Below are positions 32,138 to 40,821 of a stretch of 64,000 bases of DNA, piece by piece. Position numbers and translations under genes: made by a program. Location of the stretch: the NCBI RefSeq assembly GCF_024722015.1, contig NZ_JANQBD010000017.1, positions 124,001-188,000 of the forward strand, in the 5' to 3' direction. Numbering within the stretch: the stretch's first letter is position 1; every line of letters begins with the position of its first letter. The notes under the pieces were generated by a model that had not been told where the DNA came from, did no database searches, and saw nothing but the letters and a program-made list of their open reading frames with translations. This stretch comes from Paenibacillus radicis (ex Xue et al. 2023). GTDB taxonomy: Bacteria; Bacillota; Bacilli; Paenibacillales; NBRC-103111.

Positions 32138-32632
32138 TCAAAACCGAGGATGATTGTTCTGTATGGCCCCATATTCATTTACATGCAACGCTTCGAGCTT
32201 AACCTCCGTCGGATCAAATATTAATAGCTCCTCCGGCTGAAATGCATTCGTTATTTCCCGCTCCGCGCTCTCTGGTGAGTCCGAACCGTGAATAATATTA
32301 TTGCCCTTATCTGTTGCAAAATCACCTCGAATGGTTCCAGCCGAAGCTTCAAGCGGATTGGTCTTTCCGATCATTAAACGGGACATAGCAACAACCCCTT
32401 TTCCCTGCCATACCATGGCAAACACAGGCCCGGATGTTATAAACTCAAGCAGCTCGCCATAAAAGGGCTTGTCTGTATGCTCCGCATAATGTGCTTCGGC
32501 CTGCGCCATTGTCATTCTCATCAGCTTGGCTCCAATCAGCTCGAAGCCTTTATCTTCAAATCGCTGAACCAATTTCCCTATCATTTTTCGCTGCACCGCG
32601 TCAGGCTTAAGCATTAAGAATGTTTTTTCCAT
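32138..32632 (-). CDS. ndk: Nucleoside diphosphate kinase (164 aa)
   Basis: Transfers phosphate between nucleoside di- and triphosphates. It starts MEKTFLMLKPDAVQR, and the active-site His lies in NIIHGSDSPESAEREI. The frame opens at GTG 32644, but ATG 32632 gives the normal N-terminus. It is about 15 residues longer than the usual ~148 aa because of a C-terminal extension after LLIFDPTE (ending AIQNNHPRF). Stands alone between the aminopeptidase and the ABC exporter genes. Confidence 0.94.
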   Translation of the reverse strand: MEKTFLMLKPDAVQRKMIGKLVQRFEDKGFELIGAKLMRMTMAQAEAHYAEHTDKPFYGELLEFITSGPVFAMVWQGKGVVAMSRLMIGKTNPLEASAGTIRGDFATDKGNNIIHGSDSPESAEREITNAFQPEELLIFDPTEVKLEALHVNEYGAIQNNHPRF

Positions 32633-32783
32633 TACCCTGCACACTCCATTCTGTCTTGTTATGATCTTGGTAACATTCCATTATTACCCAAAATATGCTT
32701 TCTCACTCCTAAGCCTTGCCTGCATAGCTAAAAAAATGTTTACTTATAGGCTCTCAGCAAGCTCCACAGACTCCTTCATATAC

Positions 32784-32830
32784 AAAAAAGCTAAATCAGG
32801 CGCATCGCGGCAGCTGATTCAGCTTTCTTT
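32784..32830 (-). terminator. Terminator of the bmrCD operon
   Basis: AAGCTGAATCAG pairs with CTGATTTAGCTT on the minus strand, followed by a T-run. It lies about 40 bp past the bmrD stop. Confidence 0.8.
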
Positions 32831-32871
32831 ATTTCACTATCATTGTCTTCAAGCAGCTGCTTCTGACACTT

Positions 32872-35004
32872 TTACAGAACGGCAGCCGGTGTTCCCACGC
32901 TTGTGCTTGAGCCTGATGTGCGGGATTGTCCCGCTCCTTTTTTCCCTTGCTGCAATTCATACATTTGATAATACTTGCCGCCTACCGCCATTAACTCATC
33001 ATGGGTTCCTCGTTCTACAATCTCCCCGCGGTCAAGCACAAGAATTAGATCTGCACTCTTTATTGTCGATAATCGATGAGCGATCACAAAGGTTGTGCGG
33101 CCTTTTTTTACAATATCGAGCGCATCTTGAATGACCGCTTCTGTCTCGGTATCGATGTTCGAGGTCGCTTCATCGAGGATAAGAATCGCAGGGTCGAAGG
33201 CAAGCGCCCGAGCGAATGAAATCAGCTGGCGCTGTCCTGCGGAAAGCGTGCTGCCCTTCTCAATCACAGGCTCATCAATACCCTTAGGTAAATGGGACAG
33301 GGAACGGTCCGCTCCTACATCCCGCAATGCTTTCTCAATACGATCTCTTGTAATTGCCGGGTTGTTGAGCGACACATTAGAAGCAATTGTCCCGGTAAAG
33401 AGGAAAGGGTCCTGCAATACGATGCCCATATGGCTGCGCAGTGTTTGGCGAGGTATTCCTCGAATCTCCCTGCCGTCAATCGTGATGCTTCCCGAATCTA
33501 CATCATAGAACCGGAAGATCAGGTTAAGAATCGAGCTCTTGCCTGAGCCTGTGTGTCCTACAAGTGCCACAGTCTGGCCTTGCCGCGCTTCAAACGATAT
33601 TCCTTTCAATACAGGCTCACCGTCTTTATAAGAGAACGCGACGTTGTCAAACACAACATTCCCTTTGTAACGAGCCATTTTTTCATCGGAGACATCTTCA
33701 CCCTCTTCGTCCATTAGAACGAATACACGTTCAGCGCTGACAAAGGCCTGCTCCATGTTCGGAAGCTGGTTGACGATATTAACGATCGGCTGAAACATGC
33801 GGTTTAAGAAATCAACGAACGCATAGAGTACTCCAAGGGAAACTCCTCCAACTACGGAGCCAAGCGATATGCCAGAAAAATACCAGATCAATGCGATAAA
33901 TGCGATATTACGCAAAACGCCTACCAAGTTATGGGAAGTCAAAGAATTCAAATTCAACATTTTGTTCCGGTAATCGAAATACCGCTTATTGAATGCCTCG
34001 AATTCCTTCTCCTGCTTCTTCTCTCTGCGAAACGACTGAATAATCGGCATACCCTGAATGGATTCATTAATCATCCCGTTCATTTCCGATAAAGTTGAGC
34101 GAATGACCCGATTGTAATTAGCTGCGAATTTCCGGTATATGATGATCCATACCACTAATACGGGAATGATGAGCATACAAATGAGTGCTAAACGTATGTC
34201 GAGCAGAAACATAGCGCCGAGAATCGCAAAGATATACAATGTTCCCGAGAAGAAATTCGCAAGTACTGTCACGTACAGCTCCTTGATCGCTTCGGTATCG
34301 TTCGTGATCCGCGATACAACTTTACCGGCCGGCAAATTATCAAAATATCGTATCGGAAGTCGGTTTATATGAGCGAACACATCATCCCTCATCCTTTGAA
34401 TAATACGATTGGCGGAAGCCTGAAGCCAATACCTCTGTCCATAGCTAAACAATGCCGATACTGCAATCAGTGCCAACGATATCAATGCCAGACGAATAAC
34501 AGACCCAATTTCAGGTTCATAAAATGCAAACAATTGCTCTTTCATAAGCTGCTGTGCATTATATTTCGATACCGTATTATTCTTGGTTATCAACAACTCT
34601 AAGGCTCCGTCAGCCTTCAAATTTATTGAACGCTCCCCGTCCTCTTTAATGCCTCCGGGCACAAAGACGAAATCCCGCCCCACTTGAAGGACACGTGCTT
34701 CCTTCACCTGCTCGTTCGGCTGTATCCGGTCCCCCCGCTTCCAATAAGCTCCGTTGTAAGCAACACTGTCCACAGCACCAGCATTTACTTCATACCAAGG
34801 CTTCTCAATTCCAGCGATATGAACGTCTATAATTCGTTTCGCTATAAAAGGGCCGGTAAGCTCAGTCCCGATTGCAATGGCCAGCATCAGCAATGCCAGC
34901 AGAATAGTCTTTTTATAAATTAATGCATATTGCCATAAGCGTAATCCCGGACGCGCTCGCCTTACCGCTTCACGGTCTATTTCCAAATCCAATTCACCAC
35001 TCAT
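32872..35004 (-). CDS. bmrD: ABC exporter subunit BmrD-like (710 aa)
   Basis: Catalytically competent half of a heterodimeric multidrug ABC exporter. Between membrane helices 1 and 2 is a ~110-residue extracellular domain (GIEKPWYEVNAG to about NTVSKYNAQQ), a hallmark of BmrD/YheH. The nucleotide-binding domain has Walker A VGHTGSGKSS, signature LSAGQRQL and Walker B ILILDEATSNID with the catalytic Glu. GGAGG at 35012-35016 fixes ATG 35004. It follows bmrC with a 78-bp gap. Both genes end at the 32.8-kb terminator and are controlled from the leader upstream of bmrC. Confidence 0.9.
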   Translation of the reverse strand: MSGELDLEIDREAVRRARPGLRLWQYALIYKKTILLALLMLAIAIGTELTGPFIAKRIIDVHIAGIEKPWYEVNAGAVDSVAYNGAYWKRGDRIQPNEQVKEARVLQVGRDFVFVPGGIKEDGERSINLKADGALELLITKNNTVSKYNAQQLMKEQLFAFYEPEIGSVIRLALISLALIAVSALFSYGQRYWLQASANRIIQRMRDDVFAHINRLPIRYFDNLPAGKVVSRITNDTEAIKELYVTVLANFFSGTLYIFAILGAMFLLDIRLALICMLIIPVLVVWIIIYRKFAANYNRVIRSTLSEMNGMINESIQGMPIIQSFRREKKQEKEFEAFNKRYFDYRNKMLNLNSLTSHNLVGVLRNIAFIALIWYFSGISLGSVVGGVSLGVLYAFVDFLNRMFQPIVNIVNQLPNMEQAFVSAERVFVLMDEEGEDVSDEKMARYKGNVVFDNVAFSYKDGEPVLKGISFEARQGQTVALVGHTGSGKSSILNLIFRFYDVDSGSITIDGREIRGIPRQTLRSHMGIVLQDPFLFTGTIASNVSLNNPAITRDRIEKALRDVGADRSLSHLPKGIDEPVIEKGSTLSAGQRQLISFARALAFDPAILILDEATSNIDTETEAVIQDALDIVKKGRTTFVIAHRLSTIKSADLILVLDRGEIVERGTHDELMAVGGKYYQMYELQQGKKGAGQSRTSGSSTSVGTPAAVL

Positions 35005-35082
35005 TAATGTTTCCTCCACCTTTCTACTCCAAGCTGTCCGAGCTATACAACAGCAAGCTTCCTTGCCTGCGTCTAAACTGGA

Positions 35083-36831
35083 TTATGCGCCTTCTAACGT
35101 TGCTTCTGCCTGCTGCCGCTCCCACTGTTCCCGGTACCAACCGCCTTGAGCCAGCAATTCCTCATGGAATCCTTCCTCAACGATACGCCCTTCATCCATC
35201 ACGACAATATGCTCAGCATGCCGTACTGCCGACAAACGATGTGAGACGATCAACGTTGTTTTACCAGCACGGGACCGCCGAATATTCGAGATGATTTCTG
35301 CTTCAGTCTTGGCATCCACTGCTGATAAAGCATCGTCAAGGATCAAGATTTGTGGATTGCCCAACAGCGCGCGGGCAATGGATACCCTCTGCTTCTGGCC
35401 GCCTGAGAGGGCAACTCCCTTCTCGCCTACAAGCGTTTCCAAGCCCTGCGGCAAAAACTCAAGATCTTTACGGAATGCAGAGCATTCAATAGCATCCTCC
35501 AATTGATCCTGGTCTCCGTCAGCTTTGGAAAATAATATATTTTCCCGAACGGTACGGGAGAACAGGAACGGATTTTGAGGCACATAGCCGATCCAGCCTT
35601 TCAAATCATCAAACGCAATATCCTGAAGCGGCTGTTCTGAGACGGATAACTGCCCTTCTCCTTTCGGATACTCGCGAAGCAGCTGCCTAATAAGCGTCGT
35701 TTTTCCACTGCCCGTTCGTCCAACAATGCCCAAAGTCTGACCTCGAAGCAAGTTAATCTTCAAATCACTTAAATTTTTAACTTCCGACGATGGATACTGG
35801 AAGGTAACTTGATTGAATTCAATCGAACCGGGTTCTGCCATCCGAATGGGATCAACCGACTCTTCCACATCTGCTTTATAAGATAGAGTTTCGTTTACCC
35901 TATCGAGCGACGCATTACCTCGCTGCATAATGTTAATGAGCTCACCAATCGCGAACATCGGCCAAATCAGCATCCCGAGATAAACGTTAAAAGTAACGAG
36001 CCCTCCAACCGTCAACTCATTGTGGAACACCAGATAGGCACCGTATACTAAACCCATAAGATAGCTTAAGCCGACAATAATCTTGACCGTAGGATCAAAG
36101 AGCGCATCAATTCTCGCTATTGCAATGTTCTTTCCTAATACATCAGAAGTCACATCTCCAAAATTACGTTCTGCTTCACGCTCTTGCACGAATGCACGAA
36201 TAACACGGGTTCCGGATATCGTCTCAAGCACTCCGTCATTCATGACGCCAAAAGCGTCTTGAGCGGCTTTAAACCGCTTATGAATCCACCCTCCGTATAT
36301 CTGCATCGTTATAGCCAGAATGGGCAATGGCAGTACTGCCGCCAATGTCAGCTTCCAGGATATGAGAAATCCCATAACACCTATTAAGGTCATGATCCAT
36401 ACTGTAGAGTCAACAAGAGTTAATATACCGAATCCGGCCGTCAACGAGACATCCTTTAAATCGTTAGTGGCACGCGCCATCAAGTCGCCTGTTCGGTTCT
36501 TTTCATAGAACGTTGGAGTCATTCGGAGAAGATGCCGCATCAACCGCGATCTTAACAGCCGCTCCACTACGAATGCACCGCCAAACAGACGATACATCCA
36601 AATATAAGTGATAAAATAAATGATTACAGCAAGCCCAGCTAATAGAAGAAGCGTGTTCGTAACCAGCCCCCAATCAAGTGCGCCTTGCTGAATGTAGTCG
36701 ATCATGTCCCCAACGATCTTCGGCGGTATAACCTCTATCAACCCCGCAATAACGAGCAACGGGATCGCAATAGCATACCTTTTCCATTCTAATTTGAAAA
36801 ACCAACCTAACTTCCCAAGCACTGAAAGCAT
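35083..36831 (-). CDS. bmrC: ABC exporter subunit BmrC-like (582 aa)
   Basis: Partner half-transporter. Six membrane helices lie in the first ~310 residues and the nucleotide-binding domain follows: Walker A VGRTGSGKTT, signature LSGGQKQR and Walker B ILILDDALSAVD. Asp replaces the catalytic Glu, the degenerate site expected of BmrC/YheI. The length is nearly that of B. subtilis BmrC (585 aa). An in-frame extension to 36957 exists, but AAAGGAT before ATG 36831 and the start motif MLSVLGKLGWFFK mark the real start. A transcription terminator lies inside that extension. Confidence 0.9.
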   Translation of the reverse strand: MLSVLGKLGWFFKLEWKRYAIAIPLLVIAGLIEVIPPKIVGDMIDYIQQGALDWGLVTNTLLLLAGLAVIIYFITYIWMYRLFGGAFVVERLLRSRLMRHLLRMTPTFYEKNRTGDLMARATNDLKDVSLTAGFGILTLVDSTVWIMTLIGVMGFLISWKLTLAAVLPLPILAITMQIYGGWIHKRFKAAQDAFGVMNDGVLETISGTRVIRAFVQEREAERNFGDVTSDVLGKNIAIARIDALFDPTVKIIVGLSYLMGLVYGAYLVFHNELTVGGLVTFNVYLGMLIWPMFAIGELINIMQRGNASLDRVNETLSYKADVEESVDPIRMAEPGSIEFNQVTFQYPSSEVKNLSDLKINLLRGQTLGIVGRTGSGKTTLIRQLLREYPKGEGQLSVSEQPLQDIAFDDLKGWIGYVPQNPFLFSRTVRENILFSKADGDQDQLEDAIECSAFRKDLEFLPQGLETLVGEKGVALSGGQKQRVSIARALLGNPQILILDDALSAVDAKTEAEIISNIRRSRAGKTTLIVSHRLSAVRHAEHIVVMDEGRIVEEGFHEELLAQGGWYREQWERQQAEATLEGA

Positions 36832-36859
36832 AATCCTTTTCTCTCCTCTCTCTATGAAC

Positions 36860-36890
36860 AAAAAAACACACGGCGCTACAGCTGTGTGCT
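36860..36890 (-). terminator. Attenuator terminator ahead of bmrC
   Basis: On the minus strand CACACAGC-TGTAGC-GCCGTGTG forms a stem followed by seven T. It sits between the leader peptide gene and the bmrC ribosome binding site, so transcription must read through it to express the exporter. Confidence 0.78.
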
Positions 36891-36993
36891 TTTTCCTGTT
36901 ACGGAACGTATAAAGCGCACGCCACGAATGAATCATGACCTGCGCTGTGGTTTCCATCTATGTAAGGCTGACGCTTTCCTCAATTAAGAAACG

Positions 36994-37095
36994 TCAACAC
37001 ATCCAATTACGGAAGCGGGAGGTCACATTATAGTTATGTTTGCTGAACAGACTAAAATTAGAGCTACGATGATCCATTCTTATTAGTGCTAACAT
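36994..37095 (-). CDS. Leader peptide of the bmrCD attenuator (33 aa)
   Basis: A 33-codon frame, MLALIRMDHRSSNFSLFSKH followed by NYNVTSRFRNWMC, preceded by an excellent ribosome binding site (AAGGAGGGAT, 37100-37109). Its stop is about 100 bp before the attenuator terminator. In B. subtilis the bmrCD operon is controlled by a leader ORF (bmrB) through ribosome-mediated attenuation when translation is inhibited by antibiotics. The position here is the same, but sequence similarity to BmrB was not checked. GACGTTTC / GAAAGCGTC just after the stop is a candidate anti-terminator arm. Confidence 0.7.
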   Translation of the reverse strand: MLALIRMDHRSSNFSLFSKHNYNVTSRFRNWMC

Positions 37096-37213
37096 AACGT
37101 AATCCCTCCTTCCAAATTCAAACCTTGATCTCAACACTAACAGAACTTTTCAATAAGGGGAATGGAAACTTTGAATATATATGATTATTCCCTCTTGATT
37201 AGACTACTTCGTC

Positions 37214-37846
37214 TTACTTCTTAATTTCAATAGTCGATGTACTCATTAATTCATCTGGAGTGATAACGCCCGATTTCAAATGGATCATTAGTTTAACTTG
37301 AACTTTGTAGGTTCCAGGTGGAACCTGACTTCCACGATTATCCAGCAGGTTCCATTCTTCGTTAAATGCAAGCTGCTCATCTATTTTCAAACCTCTTACT
37401 ATGAGCGCCTCGGTAAATGCTTTATTATTCGACCACCTGTAAACCTCTGCATTATGCTCATCGTAAACAAAAATGTCATATTGTTGCCCGGAGCTGTGCG
37501 AAATCTCCAAGTCCTTCCCTGATACGTTTTGAATGGAGAAATCAAGTTTTACTTTTCCATTTTCTTCGAATGACTCCAATGATGTTTTGAAAAGCCCCGC
37601 TATCGGTGTTGATAGTTCAGCTTTCTTATTCATGATATCTTTTTCGATTATTGGATCGAGGCTCACTCCTTTTTCTACTTTTATTGGATGCAGCTGTTTG
37701 TTTTCATCAGGTTGCTTTTCTACTATCTTCAATTCTAATTTCGACTTCTCTATCGGGGGTTTGCCCGTATTAGGGTGCTGTACATCAGAAAAACCAAATA
37801 GTGGCATACATAAAAAAATTACCCCTAACAACAGCTCGTTCACCAA
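37214..37846 (-). CDS. Secreted BsuPI-domain protein (210 aa)
   Basis: Exported protein of unknown role. The N-terminus is a signal peptide (ELLLGVIFLCMPLFGFS). A charged linker precedes a C-terminal ~110-residue domain like BsuPI, the intracellular proteinase inhibitor of B. subtilis: VKLDFSIQNVSGKDLEISHS, DIFVYDEHNAEVYRWS, FNEEWNLLDNRGSQVPPGTY. The start is TTG 37846 (or GTG 37843) with GAGGTGAT upstream; no ATG is available. In exported form the BsuPI fold may act as a binding rather than inhibitor domain. Monocistronic. Confidence 0.8.
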   Translation of the reverse strand: MVNELLLGVIFLCMPLFGFSDVQHPNTGKPPIEKSKLELKIVEKQPDENKQLHPIKVEKGVSLDPIIEKDIMNKKAELSTPIAGLFKTSLESFEENGKVKLDFSIQNVSGKDLEISHSSGQQYDIFVYDEHNAEVYRWSNNKAFTEALIVRGLKIDEQLAFNEEWNLLDNRGSQVPPGTYKVQVKLMIHLKSGVITPDELMSTSTIEIKK

Positions 37847-37954
37847 AATGCATCACCTCATAAGTTAGAACGAATTGAATATGAAAATTGTTCCAGTTAT
37901 AAACATCCGCAGCAAAAAAAATAAATAAACTAAATAAGAATAGTAATATAAGTT

Positions 37955-38848
37955 TTAATTAACTGTAGTACTTGCACCGGAAATGGCATCTAATTTAGCA
38001 TTGGGTAATGCTTCGATGAAAGCATTCAAAGCACTGCTGACAAATGAGTCCTTTCGAGTAATGAACTCCGTTTTTATGTGACTGATCGAATCGGGAATCG
38101 CATGCATGCGGATAATGCCTTCCTCCTCATGTTTGCGAATGACAGACTTGGGAAGTAGAGAAATACCGAGTCCTGCTGCTATGCCTCCGATAATTGCTTC
38201 AAGTGTACCGAACTCCATAATAAGCGGCTGTCTCAACCCGCTGAACTCCAGCCACCGCTCCAGAACATCCCGATAAGAACAGCCTGTGCTGAACACGAGG
38301 ATCGGTCTAGTAAGAGCCACCTTCAGATCAACTACCGATGAGGCGGACGCTATTATAAGCTCTTCATCGAATACGGGAACGGACTGGAGCTCTGGGTGAT
38401 CGCATTGGCATCCAATGAATGCCCCGTCCAGCTCGTAGTGGAGTACTTTCTCCATTAGAAATTGCGAATGCCCTGTCGTTAACGATAATTGTACATTCGG
38501 GTGCTGCTTGTAATACGAGGCAAGCAGCATAGGCAAGCGGACCGCTGCAGCTGTCTGCGTTGACCCGATCATGAGCGGACCGCTCGGATCGCTGCTTGAG
38601 GAAAGGGCTTGGGTCGCCTCGTCCAGCAAGCCGACTATTTTATCCGTGTATGCGAGCAGCATTTTGCCGCTAGATGATAATGTCATTCCCCTATTGTGGC
38701 GAAAAAAAAGCACGGAGCCCAGTTCCGATTCCAGCTGTTGAATCCTCGCAGTCACATTGGATTGGACATAGCCCAATCGTAAAGCAGCCTTTGTTATAGA
38801 GCCCTCGCGAGCAACCATTTGAAATACTCTCAGATCAGCGCTCTCCAT
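37955..38848 (-). CDS. LysR-family transcriptional regulator (297 aa)
   Basis: LysR-type regulator. The DNA-binding domain is at the N-terminus (LRVFQMVAREGSITKAALRL, then YVQSNVTARIQQLESELG) and an effector-binding domain follows. GCSYRDVLERWL and EAIIGGIAAGLGISLLP match the YofA/CzcR-like branch. It is divergent from a drug/metabolite transporter gene 158 bp away and probably regulates it. Confidence 0.9.
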   Translation of the reverse strand: MESADLRVFQMVAREGSITKAALRLGYVQSNVTARIQQLESELGSVLFFRHNRGMTLSSSGKMLLAYTDKIVGLLDEATQALSSSSDPSGPLMIGSTQTAAAVRLPMLLASYYKQHPNVQLSLTTGHSQFLMEKVLHYELDGAFIGCQCDHPELQSVPVFDEELIIASASSVVDLKVALTRPILVFSTGCSYRDVLERWLEFSGLRQPLIMEFGTLEAIIGGIAAGLGISLLPKSVIRKHEEEGIIRMHAIPDSISHIKTEFITRKDSFVSSALNAFIEALPNAKLDAISGASTTVN

Positions 38849-39006
38849 AGTTATAGCCCTCCTTATTCTGTTCGCTCCATATATGAATTAATTCGGTAAA
38901 AGTTAGATATCACAAATTATGATAATCAATATCTCTAACAATCATTATACTTAATTCCAAACCTCCATTACAATCAAATCATCACGAATCAGCGGAGGTC
39001 TTCATC

Positions 39007-39891
39007 ATGAGTAAATTCAAATATATCAGTCTTATAATACTGACTACCTTTCTAATGGGCATTGCATTTCCAGTCGGAAAAATCGGTATGTCTTATGCTC
39101 CTCCTTTCTTTCTGATGGGTATTCGCTTCATACTTGCAGGCGGTTTGCTCGCGATCATAGTAGCCAAGAAACCCCACCCCCGCAGTTGGAAGCAAGGGCT
39201 GCAAGCTGCTGTAGTGGGCTTGCTTCAATCCGCCGGGGTGATGGGCTGCGCTTACTACAGCATGCGATGGATAACATCGGGCGAATCCTCCATTATCACC
39301 TGTACGAACCCGTTGATTGTCATCGTGCTTGGAACACTGCTTACCGGTGCTGCTTACCGCAGACGCCAATGGCTCGGCGTGGCAGTAGGTTTTATCGGCG
39401 TTGTCTTCACCTTCGGCCTTCATATGAACATCCAGCCGGGCACGTTCATAAGCTTCGCAGGCGCCGTCTGCTTCGCTTCGGCCACTTTGCTTATTAAGCG
39501 ATGGGGACCTGCATTTGATTTATCCGTGCTTGCTTCATATCAGATGTTTGTTGGGGGAGTCGCCTTGCTCATCATAAGTGCCTTTACAGAGCATCCATAC
39601 TTTATCTTCACCGGCACTTCGGTAACCGTATTATTATTGCTTGTAATTATGTGTTCAATTGTTCAATTCACGGTCTGGTTCAACTTGCTGCGCAGTGGAG
39701 ATCCCGCGAAAACGAGTGCCTTTCTGTTTTTGGTACCGCTGTTCGGTGTCTTTACAAGCTGGCTACTGCTAGGTGAGACGGTGGAATGGTATGTTGGAGT
39801 AGGCGGAGCATTCATATGCGCCGGTATTTTTCTAGTCAATTGGGAGGGTAAGGGAACCAAGGCGGAGAATATGAAAAATCAATTGGCCTAA
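39007..39891 (+). CDS. EamA/DMT-family transporter (294 aa)
   Basis: Drug/metabolite transporter with ten predicted membrane helices and the two-fold EamA repeat. The N-terminal repeat has GIAFPVGKIGMSYAPPFFLM and RFILAGG; the C-terminal repeat has SAFLFLVPLFGVFTSWLLLGE. GGAGG at 38993-38997 precedes the ATG. The substrate is unknown, typically an amino acid or metabolite efflux. Control by the divergent LysR is likely. Confidence 0.9.
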   Translation: MSKFKYISLIILTTFLMGIAFPVGKIGMSYAPPFFLMGIRFILAGGLLAIIVAKKPHPRSWKQGLQAAVVGLLQSAGVMGCAYYSMRWITSGESSIITCTNPLIVIVLGTLLTGAAYRRRQWLGVAVGFIGVVFTFGLHMNIQPGTFISFAGAVCFASATLLIKRWGPAFDLSVLASYQMFVGGVALLIISAFTEHPYFIFTGTSVTVLLLLVIMCSIVQFTVWFNLLRSGDPAKTSAFLFLVPLFGVFTSWLLLGETVEWYVGVGGAFICAGIFLVNWEGKGTKAENMKNQLA

Positions 39892-39940
39892 AGGGGTAAG
39901 CCACAGGAGGTTGGTTGTATCTCAGTTTTTAGTGCTAACC

Positions 39941-39972
39941 AAAAAATCCGCTTCTCACAAGCGGATTTTTCC
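39941..39972. terminator. Bidirectional terminator
   Basis: AAAAAATCCGCTT CTCAC AAGCGGATTTTT. It separates the convergent transporter gene and rhaR. Confidence 0.88.
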
Positions 39973-40003
39973 GATCATATTCCCTCTACTTTATGAAAAC
40001 CAT

Positions 40004-40771
40004 TTATCCAACTTCTATCTGATGCACTATAACTGACTGCTCCTTAAGCTGGGCCACAATGTCCGGATCGGTTTTCTCATCCGTAATAAGATGCCGTATT
40101 TCATCCCATGAAGCGACATGCGCCAAAGATTGCTGCCCGAATTTACTGTAATCAGCCAGTATATAGACTTCATCAGCGATACTGATCATTTTCTGTTTGA
40201 CTAATGCTTGCAGCTCGTTGAACTCACTTAAGCCGCGCTGCACATGCAGTCCTTTGCAGGATAGAAACGCTTTATCGACATGATAGGTGCTAAGCGAACG
40301 TTCAGCTAACGGTCCCACATAAGAAAGCGAACGGGAAGACAACAGCCCGCCGGTGGAAATGACCTTAATCTTCTCTTTCCCGCTTAACTCCATAGCGACT
40401 TTGATCGAATTGGTCAGAACGGTTAGCGGCATATCCGGAAGCAACTGCGCCATGTACCAAGCCGAAGAACTGGCATCCAGAATAATGCGGTCATTCTCGT
40501 AAACTTGCATGACCGCTTCTTGGGCAATACGCCGCTTCTCATCCGCATTCGTTGTTTCCCGTTCCATGTAAGGTGTTTCCGCCTGAGCCGATTTCATGCT
40601 GATGGCTCCGCCATGGCTTCGCAGCAGCTTGCCTTCGCTTTCCAGCTTATCCAAATCACGCCGGATCGTTTCCTCCGTCACTTCGCATATAACGCTTAGC
40701 TCAGTTACCCGGATGCTGCCCCGTTCGTTAACAAGCTGTATGATTTTTTGCCATCTTTGCGCTACCAGCAT
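40004..40771 (-). CDS. rhaR: DeoR-family repressor, RhaR-like (255 aa)
   Basis: DeoR-type regulator. The helix-turn-helix at residues ~5-55 has IRVTELSVICEVTEETIRRD and LDKLESEGKLLRSHGGAI. The sugar-phosphate-binding C-terminal domain has ILDASSSAWYMAQLLP and TVLTNSIKVAMEL. Last gene of the rhamnose operon, 51 bp after rhaB, so probably autoregulated. In B. subtilis the rha operon also contains a DeoR-type RhaR. A sugar phosphate such as rhamnulose-1-phosphate is the expected inducer. Confidence 0.88.
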   Translation of the reverse strand: MLVAQRWQKIIQLVNERGSIRVTELSVICEVTEETIRRDLDKLESEGKLLRSHGGAISMKSAQAETPYMERETTNADEKRRIAQEAVMQVYENDRIILDASSSAWYMAQLLPDMPLTVLTNSIKVAMELSGKEKIKVISTGGLLSSRSLSYVGPLAERSLSTYHVDKAFLSCKGLHVQRGLSEFNELQALVKQKMISIADEVYILADYSKFGQQSLAHVASWDEIRHLITDEKTDPDIVAQLKEQSVIVHQIEVG

Positions 40772-40821
40772 TACAATCCCTCATTTGTATCAAATTACAG
40801 ACTTATTCCTGAGCAACCGCT

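Noticed and set aside
36832..36957. N-terminal extension of BmrC to 36957
   Set aside because: It runs across a transcription terminator, has no Shine-Dalgarno at its start, and gives a protein longer than the family.
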